Notes under the pieces: model-generated
What the model was told of the DNA's origin: nothing
Database searches by the model: none
What the model saw: the letters and a program-made list of their open reading frames with translations, nothing else
Program-made: the position numbers and the translations under genes
Shown: piece by piece, positions 42,128 through 50,957 of the stretch
Layout of the letters: the number at the start of each line of letters is the position of its first letter
Position numbering within the stretch: the first letter of the stretch is position 1
Assembly: GCF_003852235.1 (NCBI RefSeq)
Contig: NZ_CP027732.1
Location: 1,674,001-1,738,000 of the forward strand
DNA length: 64,000 nt
Origin: Pseudomonas sp. R4-35-07
Lineage (GTDB): Bacteria > Pseudomonadota > Gammaproteobacteria > Pseudomonadales > Pseudomonadaceae
Direction: 5' to 3'

Positions 42128-43333
42128 ATGATCATCAAACCGCGGGTTCGTGGCTTTATCTGTGTGACCGCTCACCCTGTTGGCTGTGAAGCGAACGTCA
42201 AAGAGCAGATCGACTACGTAACTAGCTGCGTATCTAAAAGCGGCGCCATCGAAGGCGGTCCAAAGAAGGTGCTGGTCCTCGGCGCTTCCACTGGTTACGG
42301 CCTGGCCGCGCGCATCAGTGCCGCGTTTGGCTGCGGTGCCGACACCCTGGGCGTGTTTTTTGAAAAAGAAGGCGAAGAAGGCAAGCTGAGCTCCGCTGGC
42401 TGGTACAACAGCGCGGCGTTCGAGAAGTTTGCCGTGGAAAAAGGCCTGTACGCCAAGAGCATCAACGGCGACGCGTTTTCCGATGAGATCAAGCGCCTGA
42501 CCATCGACACCATCAAGAAAGACCTGGGCAAGATCGACCTGGTGGTCTACAGCCTGGCCGCGCCACGCCGTACCGACCCGCAAGGCGTGGTGCACACTTC
42601 CACCCTCAAGCCGATCGGCAAGGCCGTGACCCTGCGCGGTATCAACACCGACAAGGGCGTCGTGGTCGACACCACCCTGGAGCCTGCCACCCAGGAAGAA
42701 ATCGACGGCACCGTCAAAGTGATGGGCGGTGAGGACTGGCAGCTGTGGATCGACGCCCTGCGTGACGCCGATGTACTGGCTGAAGGCGCCAAGACCACCG
42801 CGTTCACCTACCTCGGTGAGAAGCTGACCCAGGACATCTACTGGAACGGTTCCATTGGCGAAGCCAAGAAAGACCTGGACAAGAAAGTCCTGACCCTGCG
42901 CGACAACCTCGCTGCGCTCAAGGGCGACGCCCGCGTGTCGGTACTCAAGGCCGTGGTCACCCAGGCCAGCTCGGCGATCCCGATCATGCCGCTGTACCTG
43001 TCGCTGCTGTTCAAGGTGATGAAAGAGCAGGGCACCCACGAAGGCTGCATCGAGCAGGTCTACGGCCTGTTCAAAGACAGCCTGTACGGCAAAGAGCCCA
43101 AGCTCGATGCTGACGGCCGCCTGCGCGCCGACCTGGCCGAGCTGGAGCCGAAGGTCCAGGACGCCGTGGCCGCGCTGTGGAACCAGGTGACTGACGACAA
43201 CGTTAACGAAATCAGCGATTTCGCCGGTTACAAGGCTGAGTTCCTGCGTTTGTTCGGTTTTGAAGTCGACGGCGTGGACTACGACGCGGACGTGAACCCG
43301 ACCGTCAAGATCAACGGTCTGGTCCAGGCATAA
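42128..43333 (+). CDS. fabV: Enoyl-[acyl-carrier-protein] reductase FabV
   Basis: A 401-residue trans-2-enoyl reductase for the last step of fatty acid elongation. Unlike FabI, FabV is insensitive to triclosan in pseudomonads. [20 protein letters not shown] at the start, [16 protein letters not shown] as nucleotide-binding motif, and the Y-x8-K pair Y238/K247 ([10 protein letters not shown]) are seen. The start at 42128 is the family's start; the open frame upstream is unlikely. Followed by a strong terminator. Confidence 0.97.
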   Translation: MIIKPRVRGFICVTAHPVGCEANVKEQIDYVTSCVSKSGAIEGGPKKVLVLGASTGYGLAARISAAFGCGADTLGVFFEKEGEEGKLSSAGWYNSAAFEKFAVEKGLYAKSINGDAFSDEIKRLTIDTIKKDLGKIDLVVYSLAAPRRTDPQGVVHTSTLKPIGKAVTLRGINTDKGVVVDTTLEPATQEEIDGTVKVMGGEDWQLWIDALRDADVLAEGAKTTAFTYLGEKLTQDIYWNGSIGEAKKDLDKKVLTLRDNLAALKGDARVSVLKAVVTQASSAIPIMPLYLSLLFKVMKEQGTHEGCIEQVYGLFKDSLYGKEPKLDADGRLRADLAELEPKVQDAVAALWNQVTDDNVNEISDFAGYKAEFLRLFGFEVDGVDYDADVNPTVKINGLVQA

Positions 43334-43347
43334 GCGCTATCACTGTG

Positions 43348-43380
43348 GCGGCTTGATAATCGACTTATCAAGCCGCTTTT
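43348..43380 (+). terminator. Terminator between fabV and the cyclase toxin gene
   Basis: GCGGCTTGATAA / TTATCAAGCCGC, a perfect 12-bp stem with a 5-nt loop and T-run. It can serve both convergent genes. Confidence 0.95.
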
Positions 43381-43393
43381 TGCTGCTCAGCTG

Positions 43394-44596
43394 TCAGGCT
43401 TGCCTGGAACCAGACAGGCGCTGTTTTGCCAGGGTGAAGTCTGACCGCCTCACATTCACCACCTCCTTCTCCCATAGCGGATTGAGCGGCACGTGATAAC
43501 CGCTGTCCTTGGCGGTCTTTATCAGCTCAGCCATTTCCCTGCTGTCATGGATGATACTGATCTCATCGAATCTACCTAGCTTTGCCGGCAGGAAGAAAGT
43601 CGCCGGGTAGTTTGCTGCCACGTCCGTCGCAGGGCTGCCTGAGTCTGCATTGTGATGGACCACCCGCTCCGCGTCGCCGACCAGCTTTCGATTGATGATT
43701 CCGATCATTTCCTCTATTCGCGGCGTGATATTGCCGAGATCGGGGTTTTCCTTGTGATAGAAATGAGCGGCATTTTCAAAGTCCGCCGATAACTCCCGTG
43801 GAACTTGCTGGTAGTGGCTAACCCGATCCCTGAAGACACTGTGGGCGATATCGGGTACCGGCAGCTTATCCTGGGCGCCAAAGTCACTTAGGTGAGGCGC
43901 GATCATGTGCAGGTCATAGTCGGCGGTCAAGGCCTTGCCCTCTAGCTGCTTGGCCAGCACGTGCAGCACCTTGCCGTTGTGCGTAATCAGATAGTTGTCG
44001 TCGCCAGGCGTGGCGGGATGGGCTTGGAATGCATAATGCTGCCGACTTGGCCCGCGAGCGCTCAATTGCAGCGTGCCATCACCTCCGCGAGCTGCCAGCC
44101 CAGTGATTTGGCCAAGTTTTACCAGCTCGTCAATGCGATGACGCGAGAGTTTCAAGGGGATCGGGACTGCATGGCCTTGCTCGATGCAGTCCAGGATCTT
44201 CGCGTTGGCGTTAGCCACTGTTTCCGGTGATTTGTGCGCGAACTGTTCGAGCTTGCTAAATGCCTGGTCCGTACAGATCAAGCCGGACTGTGGCCCCCAA
44301 TTGGCACTTTTGCCTTTGATATGAAAGTCCTTGGTGGGGTGCCCGGCTTCTATCAGCCCTGTGGCCACGGATTCGACCGGGCGTATGCCGATGATGGAGT
44401 TGGTAGCTGCCGCTATCCGTTGCAAGGGGGCGAGGTGGCTCGACACTATTCCGGTTCGCGCTTTTGCCTGGTCGATCAGTGCATGCGGGGCATCGACCTC
44501 CGACGTAGTGCTGGCCTGCACAAGCGCCTGGTTACGTTGCAGTACTTCCAGACTGAGCGCAGAAGGTGATGTTACAGCGGTAATCATGGCAATCAT
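43394..44596 (-). CDS. ExoY/edema-factor-like nucleotidyl cyclase toxin
   Basis: A 400-residue protein clearly related to the P. aeruginosa type III effector ExoY. FGIRPVE-like SIIGIRPVESVATGLIEAG, then PTKDFHIKGKSANWGPQSG carries Lys89 and Lys96, matching the ATP-binding lysines. ALTADYDLHMIAPH has the metal-binding Asp226 and Asp228. LGNITPRIEEMIGIINRKL and the HH of RVVHHNADSGSP (His315) follow, then YPATFFLPAKLGRFDEISII. The Asn I recall two residues before the end of that His motif in ExoY is Ser321 here. Such toxins make cyclic nucleotides after activation by a host protein (actin for ExoY). No secretion genes are nearby and no Sec signal is seen. The start has AGAGGT upstream. Confidence 0.88.
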   Translation of the reverse strand: MIAMITAVTSPSALSLEVLQRNQALVQASTTSEVDAPHALIDQAKARTGIVSSHLAPLQRIAAATNSIIGIRPVESVATGLIEAGHPTKDFHIKGKSANWGPQSGLICTDQAFSKLEQFAHKSPETVANANAKILDCIEQGHAVPIPLKLSRHRIDELVKLGQITGLAARGGDGTLQLSARGPSRQHYAFQAHPATPGDDNYLITHNGKVLHVLAKQLEGKALTADYDLHMIAPHLSDFGAQDKLPVPDIAHSVFRDRVSHYQQVPRELSADFENAAHFYHKENPDLGNITPRIEEMIGIINRKLVGDAERVVHHNADSGSPATDVAANYPATFFLPAKLGRFDEISIIHDSREMAELIKTAKDSGYHVPLNPLWEKEVVNVRRSDFTLAKQRLSGSRQA

Positions 44597-44806
44597 TGGA
44601 ATACCTCTACGTCACGTTTTTTTGCGACCGTATTGATGATTCCTTTCAGTCATGGATTTCCCTGAGAGCGAAGCTCACCTTAAACGATGCTTTCGGCGAT
44701 GTGAGTGGGCGTTTCACTTTTCAGAACGGTCCTACCGTGGCTTACCTTTTGCTGTTTGCTCCGGCATGCAAGACTGCGTCATCCATGTGCGCAAACAGGA
44801 GGACCC

Positions 44807-45430
44807 ATGACGATTCGTGCAGTCGTGTTTGATTTCGGCGGTGTGTTGTTTGACTGGAACCCGCAACATCTGTACCGCAAGCTCATTACCGACGAGCAAA
44901 AGCGGCAATGGTTTCTCGACAATATCTGCACCCAGGCCTGGAACACCGAACAGGATGCTGGCCGCACCCTCGCCGAAGCCACCCGCCACCTGATTGAGCA
45001 ACACCCCGAACATCAGAGCCTGATCCAGGCTTATTACGAGCGCTGGCACGAGATGCTGCGTGGTGAGTTGCCCGAAGGTGTCGCAATTCTCACTGCGTTG
45101 CATCAAGCGAATATGCCGCTGTTCGGGCTGACCAACTGGTCGGCGGAAACCTTCCCCTATGCCCGCGAACACTACCCGTTCCTCCAGGTTTTCCGCGATA
45201 TCGTCGTATCGGGCCAAGTGAAACTGGTCAAGCCTGACCCGGCGATCTACCATGCCAGCCTCGATCAGGTGCGCGCCCATTTGCCGGATGTCCAGCCTGG
45301 TGAAGTGGTGTTCATCGATGACGTTGCCAGTAATGTCGAAGCGGCCGTCGCTCTTGGTTGGCAGGGGATTCACCATGTGTCGGCCGAGCGTACCGCCGCA
45401 CGTCTGCGCGAGTTGGGGGTGGGCTTCTAG
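44807..45430 (+). CDS. HAD-superfamily (IA) hydrolase
   Basis: A 207-residue phosphatase-like protein: DFGGVLFDWNPQHLYRKL at the start with nucleophile Asp9, FGLTNWSAETFPYAREHYPF (motif II), KLVKPDPAIYHASL (motif III Lys) and VVFIDDVASNVEAAVALGWQ (motif IV). It resembles YihX-type sugar-phosphate phosphatases and 2-haloacid dehalogenases; the substrate is unclear. AGGAGG precedes the ATG at 44807. Its stop overlaps the convergent LysR gene by 4 bp. Confidence 0.88.
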   Translation: MTIRAVVFDFGGVLFDWNPQHLYRKLITDEQKRQWFLDNICTQAWNTEQDAGRTLAEATRHLIEQHPEHQSLIQAYYERWHEMLRGELPEGVAILTALHQANMPLFGLTNWSAETFPYAREHYPFLQVFRDIVVSGQVKLVKPDPAIYHASLDQVRAHLPDVQPGEVVFIDDVASNVEAAVALGWQGIHHVSAERTAARLRELGVGF

Positions 45431-46332
45431 CGCGCCCACTTCTCCATGGCAAAGTCGACGAAGGCGCGCAGCTTGGGCAAGCGGTAACGGTCTTGGCGAT
45501 ACAGCAGATGCATGGGGCGGCTGGACAGTTGATAGCTGGTCAGCAAGGCTACCAACTTGCCGCTCTCCAGGTCCTGCTGCACCAGGGCATCGGCCAGCAT
45601 GCTGATGCCCATCCCATTGACGGCCGCCTGGCGCAAGCCCTGCGAGCTGTTGATGGTCAATGAGCCGGAGACCGGAACCTCTACCTCGCCGTCCTCGTCG
45701 GTCATGCGCCACAGCTTGTCGGTGTCGCGCCAGTTGTCGTTCGCCGGATAGGCGAACGCCAGGCAGTTGTGGTGCCGCAAGTCATCGGGCGTCGACGGCG
45801 TGCCGCGTCGCGCCAGGTAATCAGGCGACGCGCAGAGGGTCAGGGTGTAATCCTGCAGTGGCCGGGCGATCAGGCTGGAGGTTCCCAAGTCGCCGAGACG
45901 GATTGCCACGTCGAAGCCGCTGTCGACCAAGTCCATCCGCTCATTGCTCAGCACCACGTACAGGTCGATCTGCGGGTAGCGCTGGGAAAATTCGCTCAAG
46001 GCCGGCACCAGGCGTTCGCTGCCGAATACCGGTGGCACGGTAATACGCAGGCAGCCTTTGGGCGTTTCGCTGTGGATCTGCTCCGCCAGCAGTTCGGAGT
46101 CGGCCACCAGCCCGAGCACCTCAAGGCAGCGCTGGTAATACTCCCCGCCGAATTCCGTGAGGCTTTGTTTGCGCGTGGTGCGCTTGAGCAGGCTGACCCC
46201 CAGGCGCTGCTCCAGCGCGCGTAGGTGATTGCCGACCATGGTGGTCGACATTCCGCATTCCTGTGCGGCGGCGGTCATGCTGCCGGTCTCCACGACTTTC
46301 ACGTACACCGACATTGCCTGGAACACATCCAT
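45427..46332 (-). CDS. LysR-family regulator
   Basis: A 301-residue regulator starting MDVFQAMSVYVKVVETGSMT, with the HTH in AAQECGMSTTMVGNHLRALE. The effector domain begins near KGCLRITVPPVFGSERL, of the CrgA/DmlR-like group. It is divergent from the aminotransferase gene at 46436, about 100 bp apart, and is likely its regulator. Confidence 0.92.
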   Translation of the reverse strand: MDVFQAMSVYVKVVETGSMTAAAQECGMSTTMVGNHLRALEQRLGVSLLKRTTRKQSLTEFGGEYYQRCLEVLGLVADSELLAEQIHSETPKGCLRITVPPVFGSERLVPALSEFSQRYPQIDLYVVLSNERMDLVDSGFDVAIRLGDLGTSSLIARPLQDYTLTLCASPDYLARRGTPSTPDDLRHHNCLAFAYPANDNWRDTDKLWRMTDEDGEVEVPVSGSLTINSSQGLRQAAVNGMGISMLADALVQQDLESGKLVALLTSYQLSSRPMHLLYRQDRYRLPKLRAFVDFAMEKWAR

Positions 46333-46435
46333 TATCAAGCCCTGGTTCAAAGTCATTGCAGGAATGTGCAGTTTATCCAGCACGGGTGGCTAACGATACT
46401 GCACCCATCCTCACGATGCACTGGAGCTTGCCACC

Positions 46436-47605
46436 ATGACCGCCGCCTGCCTGATGACCACGTATCAACCTTTGGCCCTGAGCTTCACCCGTGGTCTGGG
46501 TACGCGCCTGTGGGACCAGCAGGGCCGTGAATACCTCGACGCGGTGGCCGGTGTGGCGGTGACGAATGTGGGCCACTCCCACCCAAGGCTGGTGGCGGCG
46601 ATCCGTGAGCAAGCGGGCCTGCTGCTGCACACCTCCAACCTCTACAGCATCGATTGGCAGCAGCAGCTGGCCCGGCGCCTGGCTCAGCTATCCGGCCTGG
46701 ACTGCGCGTTCTTCAACAACTCCGGCGCCGAAGCCAACGAGACGGCGCTGAAACTGGCACGCTTGTATGGCTGGAAAAAAGGCATTGAAGAGCCCTTGGT
46801 GGTGGTGATGGAGAACGCCTTCCACGGGCGTACCCTCGGCACCATGGCGGCCAGTGACGGGCCCTCGGTGCGCCTGGGTTTCCAGCGTTTGCCGGGGGAT
46901 TTTCTCAAAGTCGGGTTTGGCGATCTGGTGGCCCTCGAAGCCATTACTGACCAATTCGGCACACGTATAGCGGCCGTGCTGCTGGAACCGATCCAGGGCG
47001 AAAGTGGCGTGTTGCCCGCGCCGCCCGGCTACCTGAAAGCCCTGCGCGATCACTGCACGCGCCACGGCTGGCTGATGATGCTGGATGAAATCCAGACCGG
47101 CATCGGCCGCACCGGCGCCTGGTTTGCCTTCCAGCACGAGGGCATTACCCCGGACGTGATGACCCTGGCCAAAGGCCTCGGCAACGGCGTACCCATTGGC
47201 GCCTGCCTGGCCCGGGCCGCCGTCGGCCAGTTGTTTACCCCCGGCAGTCACGGCAGCACCTTTGGCGGCAACCCCTTGGCCTGCCGGGTGGGCTGCACGG
47301 TGCTGAACATCATTGAAGAGCAAGGCTTGCTGCATAACGCTGCGCAACAAGGTGCACGGCTGCTGGCGCGGTTGCGGGTGGAATTGAGCGAGCATCCGCA
47401 GGTAGTGGCGATTCGGGGGCAGGGCCTGATGATCGGCATCGAACTGGCTCGCCCGTATCGCGATCTGGCCCAGCGTGCGGCGCAGGAGCATGGGCTGCTG
47501 ATTAACGTGACGCGCGGCAAGATCATCCGCCTGCTGCCACCGCTGACGCTGGATGCCAAGGAAGTCGAGATGATCGTAAGGGCGATCACCCGTTTACTTG
47601 AGTAA
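46436..47605 (+). CDS. Acetylornithine aminotransferase-like, class III PLP enzyme
   Basis: A 389-residue aminotransferase. The ArgD-like pattern is clear: [56 protein letters not shown], the PLP lysine K246 in [15 protein letters not shown], and [15 protein letters not shown]. Function in arginine/ornithine metabolism is likely. Pseudomonas usually has another ArgD/AruC copy, so this may be a second, LysR-controlled paralogue with another amine substrate. Confidence 0.85.
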   Translation: MTAACLMTTYQPLALSFTRGLGTRLWDQQGREYLDAVAGVAVTNVGHSHPRLVAAIREQAGLLLHTSNLYSIDWQQQLARRLAQLSGLDCAFFNNSGAEANETALKLARLYGWKKGIEEPLVVVMENAFHGRTLGTMAASDGPSVRLGFQRLPGDFLKVGFGDLVALEAITDQFGTRIAAVLLEPIQGESGVLPAPPGYLKALRDHCTRHGWLMMLDEIQTGIGRTGAWFAFQHEGITPDVMTLAKGLGNGVPIGACLARAAVGQLFTPGSHGSTFGGNPLACRVGCTVLNIIEEQGLLHNAAQQGARLLARLRVELSEHPQVVAIRGQGLMIGIELARPYRDLAQRAAQEHGLLINVTRGKIIRLLPPLTLDAKEVEMIVRAITRLLE

Positions 47606-47621
47606 AACCCGATCAAAACCT

Positions 47622-48536
47622 TTAAAGGTCACTCCCGTTCAGCCATTCCTGGTTCATGGTTTCGGTATCTCCCAGGTATTCCAACAACCACGTCATCGCC
47701 GGCGACAGTTTGTTCTGCGCCCACGCCACGCACGAGGGGCTGGCGGGGAAGGGCCGGTGCAGTTGCAGCGCCACCAGCTCACCGCGCTCGATCCATGGCA
47801 GCACCTGATGCGCCGGGGCCATGCCGACGCACAAGCCATCACGCAGGCAATCGAGCGCCGAGGACCAGTTGGGCACCACCAGGCGCCGCTGGTTATCCAG
47901 GGTCCAGGTATCGCGCTTGGGCAGGTTGCGTGAGGTGTCGGTCATGCACAGGGATGCATATGGGCGAAGTTGATCGTCACTGAGCAGGCCTTCTATCGCC
48001 GCCAAGGGATGCCTGGCGCTGACCACGCACAGCCAGTTCAACAGGCCCATGTCGCGGAATGTGAAGTGGCTGGCCACCGGCACCGCGCTGGTGGCGCCGA
48101 TCACAATGTCGGTGCGCTCATCCGCCAGGGCGTCCCACACGCCGTTGTACACCTCGTACTCCAGCAGCAATTCCACTTCGGGAAACTGTCGATAAAAATC
48201 CAGCACCAGTTGCCGACAGCGCTGCGGCTTGACGATGGAATCCACTGCCACCTTCAATTGCCCGCTCCAGCCATTGGCCACCTGCTGGCACAAGCGCCGT
48301 GTGCCGAGCATTTTTTTCATTACGCCACGGGCTTCGTCTATAAACAGCCGGCCGGCGGGCGTCAGCTCCACGTCACGGTGGCGCCGTATGAACAGCGGCA
48401 CCGCCAGCCATTCCTCGAGTTGACGCACCGTATAGCTGATGGCCGACGGTACGCGATGCAGTTCCTGAGCGGCGGCACTGAAGCTGCCGTGGCGTGCGAC
48501 GGCATCGACCACATCCAGGGAGTATTCGGACCACAT
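47622..48536 (-). CDS. punR: LysR-family regulator PunR (YdhB-like)
   Basis: A 304-residue LysR protein starting MWSEYSLDVVDAVARHGSFS, with HTH AAAQELHRVPSAISYTVRQL and the effector domain from GQLKVAVDSIVKPQRC. Opening and gene order match E. coli YdhB (PunR), which activates the divergent purine nucleoside importer PunC. Here too a YdhC-like transporter is divergent at 48659. Assignment rests on order and resemblance. Confidence 0.85.
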   Translation of the reverse strand: MWSEYSLDVVDAVARHGSFSAAAQELHRVPSAISYTVRQLEEWLAVPLFIRRHRDVELTPAGRLFIDEARGVMKKMLGTRRLCQQVANGWSGQLKVAVDSIVKPQRCRQLVLDFYRQFPEVELLLEYEVYNGVWDALADERTDIVIGATSAVPVASHFTFRDMGLLNWLCVVSARHPLAAIEGLLSDDQLRPYASLCMTDTSRNLPKRDTWTLDNQRRLVVPNWSSALDCLRDGLCVGMAPAHQVLPWIERGELVALQLHRPFPASPSCVAWAQNKLSPAMTWLLEYLGDTETMNQEWLNGSDL

Positions 48537-48658
48537 GGCGGCTGCCTTCAAAATTATTGATAAGAGTGTCCAATTATTATCGCTTCACAGGAAAACTGTC
48601 AGCTTCATAATGGGCGCCAGTCAGCAAATAGTTTGATGGCAGGATCCACAAGGCTTCA

Positions 48659-49837
48659 ATGAAAAATTCTTTTGGTTTCACTTGGTATCTGGCGGGGCTG
48701 AGCATGCTCGGTTATCTCGCCATGGACATGTATTTGCCGGCGTTTGGCGCCATGGGCGCGCAACTGCAGATTGGCGCCGGGGCCGTGGGCGCCAGCTTGA
48801 GTATTTTCCTCGCCGGGTTTGCGCTAGGGCAGTTGCTGTGGGGGCCATTGTCCGACCGGCTCGGGCGCAAGCCGGTGCTGCTTACGGGGCTGAGCCTGTT
48901 TGTACTGGGGTGCCTGGGCATGTTCTGGGTGCAGACCGCGCCGCAGCTGTGGGCGCTGCGTTTTATCCAGGCGATCGGTGTGTGTTCCGCCGCCGTGAGT
49001 TGGCAGGCGCTGGTGATTGATCGCTACCCGGCCGACAAGGCGCACCGCGTGTTTGCCAGCATCATGCCGCTGATGTCGCTATCGCCGGCCCTGGCGCCGC
49101 TGTTGGGCGCGATGGTGTTGAATCACTTTGGCTGGCAGGCGATTTTCGGCGTATTGCTGGGCGTGTCGCTGCTCTTGCTGCTGCCGACCGTGTTCCTGCG
49201 TAGCGCGCCGAAGCGCCAGACGGACGCACCGGTGCGCCTGGGCTATGCACAGCTGCTCACTTCACGGGTATTTACCGGCAACGTCATGATATTTGCCGCC
49301 TGCTCCGCCAGTTTCTTTGCCTGGTTGACCGCTTCGCCATTTATCCTTGGCGGCATGGGTTACAGCCCGAATGACATCGGCCTCAGCTACGTGTTGCCGA
49401 CCCTGGCGTTTCTGGTCGGCGGCTACAGTTGCCGCAGCGCCTTGCAACGTTTGCCGGGCAAGACCCTGCTGCCGTGGCTGCTCGCGTTCTACTGCCTGAG
49501 CATGGTGGCGCTGTATCTGGTTGCAACCCTGACCGTGCCGACCCTTACTACCTTGCTGATTCCGTTCTGCCTGATGGCGCTGTGCAACGGTGCCAGCTAC
49601 CCGATCGTGGTAGCGAATGCGCTGATGCCCTTTGCGGAAAATTCCGGCAAGGCGGCGGCGCTGCAAAATACCCTGCAGTTGGGCTTGTGCTTTCTTGCCA
49701 GCTTGTTGGTGTCCTCCATGATCGAGCAGCCGTTGTTGATTACGGTAATTGTGATGCTGGCGACCGCGCCGCTCGCTGTGCTGGGTTATTGGCTGGCGCG
49801 ACCGAAGGCTCGGCGTTCAAAACTTGCAAGCGCATGA
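48659..49837 (+). CDS. punC: MFS purine nucleoside transporter PunC (YdhC-like)
   Basis: A 392-residue Bcr/CflA-type transporter with 12 helices: [20 protein letters not shown] is the family opening, [19 protein letters not shown] the loop 2-3 motif. E. coli PunC imports adenosine and other purine nucleosides. The neighbouring regulator, Tsx-like channel and purine permease support a purine role. No signal of damage. It is followed by a REP pair. Confidence 0.85.
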   Translation: MKNSFGFTWYLAGLSMLGYLAMDMYLPAFGAMGAQLQIGAGAVGASLSIFLAGFALGQLLWGPLSDRLGRKPVLLTGLSLFVLGCLGMFWVQTAPQLWALRFIQAIGVCSAAVSWQALVIDRYPADKAHRVFASIMPLMSLSPALAPLLGAMVLNHFGWQAIFGVLLGVSLLLLLPTVFLRSAPKRQTDAPVRLGYAQLLTSRVFTGNVMIFAACSASFFAWLTASPFILGGMGYSPNDIGLSYVLPTLAFLVGGYSCRSALQRLPGKTLLPWLLAFYCLSMVALYLVATLTVPTLTTLLIPFCLMALCNGASYPIVVANALMPFAENSGKAAALQNTLQLGLCFLASLLVSSMIEQPLLITVIVMLATAPLAVLGYWLARPKARRSKLASA

Positions 49838-49854
49838 ACTGACAGTACGGTCAA

Positions 49855-49949
49855 AAATGTGGGAGGGGGCTTGCCCCCGATAGCGGTGTATCAGTGCCAG
49901 CTAGGCTAGCTGACCCACTGCTATCGGGAGCAAGCCCCCTCCCACATTT
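49855..49949. repeat. Paired inverted REP elements
   Basis: GTGGGAGGGGGCTTGCCCCC with GATAGCGG on the left and CTATCGGGAGCAAGCCCCCT on the right face each other over about 95 bp. The centre GCTAGGCTAGC adds a small palindrome. It lies between punC and the convergent tsx-like gene. Confidence 0.9.
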
Positions 49950-49966
49950 GTATTGTGTTTCTTCAG

Positions 49967-50800
49967 TTAGAACGTCACTTCCAGATTCACCGTCGGCGTT
50001 GATGTGCGGCTCCCCCGGCCACCGTCCACGCCGAACTTGTTATGCCAGTACTCGTAGCCCACGCCCAGGTACAGGTTCGGTTTGACGCTCTTGCCCGGCC
50101 GCACCGCCACCATCAGCGCGGTGCGCATCAGGGCTTCCGGCGCTGTATCGCGGCCATGATAATCCTCGCCTTTCTCCCCCACGTAATTGATGAAGCCCTG
50201 GAATTTCGCCGCGTGGTTGGCGATCTCGAACGGGCGCATCCATGTCAGGTTGAGCATGTAAGTGTCGTCAAAGGTGTGGTTCGATTCCCGCGCGCCGGGA
50301 ATGCCTGTGTGGTTCTTTTCCTTGTAGTACATCAGGCCCAGGTCCAGCACACCGACGGTATTGAATTTCAAGGTGGGGCCGACGACCAGGGCGCGTTTTT
50401 TGGCGGAAGCGACGTTGTTGTTGCGGTTGGCATCAAAACCCAGCGTCAGCGCGTAGTCCTTGATCAGCCCGGTGCCCAGCGGCGTGTCGAATACCCGTGA
50501 GGCATACAGTTGGTGCCGGTACACCGCGTACACCTCGCTGCCACCGTGGTCGGTGCCCTTGCGCGGGTCGTTGCTGTCAGACAGGAACACATCGAGATTC
50601 AGAAAATGGCTGCCGTACTGGTAGCCGCTGGCGTGGGTGAAGCTGTAGATGCGCTTGCTGAAGTCGTCGGGGTTGTTCGGGTTGGTGAAGTGCTGACCGT
50701 AGCGAAACCCCAGGCTGTTGTTCATCCACTCCACTGCGACAGCCTCCCCGCCGCCGAGGAGAGTCAATGCGACGGTTGCGCCCTGCAATGCCTTTTTCAT
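49967..50800 (-). CDS. Tsx-like nucleoside-specific outer membrane channel
   Basis: A 277-residue beta-barrel. The signal peptide MKKALQGATVALTLLGGGEA is followed by VEWMNNSLGFRYGQHFTNP, the family's first strand. Amphipathic strands and a terminal aromatic, NLEVTF, fit outer membrane insertion. The start at 50800 has AAAGGAG upstream. It is divergent from the purine permease, so both likely respond to purines. P. putida/E. coli Tsx homologues pass nucleosides. Confidence 0.88.
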   Translation of the reverse strand: MKKALQGATVALTLLGGGEAVAVEWMNNSLGFRYGQHFTNPNNPDDFSKRIYSFTHASGYQYGSHFLNLDVFLSDSNDPRKGTDHGGSEVYAVYRHQLYASRVFDTPLGTGLIKDYALTLGFDANRNNNVASAKKRALVVGPTLKFNTVGVLDLGLMYYKEKNHTGIPGARESNHTFDDTYMLNLTWMRPFEIANHAAKFQGFINYVGEKGEDYHGRDTAPEALMRTALMVAVRPGKSVKPNLYLGVGYEYWHNKFGVDGGRGSRTSTPTVNLEVTF

Positions 50801-50881
50801 TCTGTTGGCTCCTTTGGCGTTCTGGCTCATGACGGCCGGATTGTTTTTGTAACGCCGCGGCAGGGTATCTTGTCTGAACGA

Positions 50882-50891
50882 TTGTATACAA
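50882..50891. promoter_or_regulatory. Palindrome TTGTATACAA in the tsx-permease control region
   Basis: A perfect 10-bp palindrome 67 bp before the permease start, with related half-sites CATACAG (50901) and GCATACAG (50919) behind it. TGTATACA-type sites are used by GntR-family regulators; the regulator here is unknown. Confidence 0.45.
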
Positions 50892-50957
50892 CTCTATGGA
50901 CATACAGTCTGAACATTGCATACAGTGAGCGCACAACAAAAACAGAGACCCCTCACC

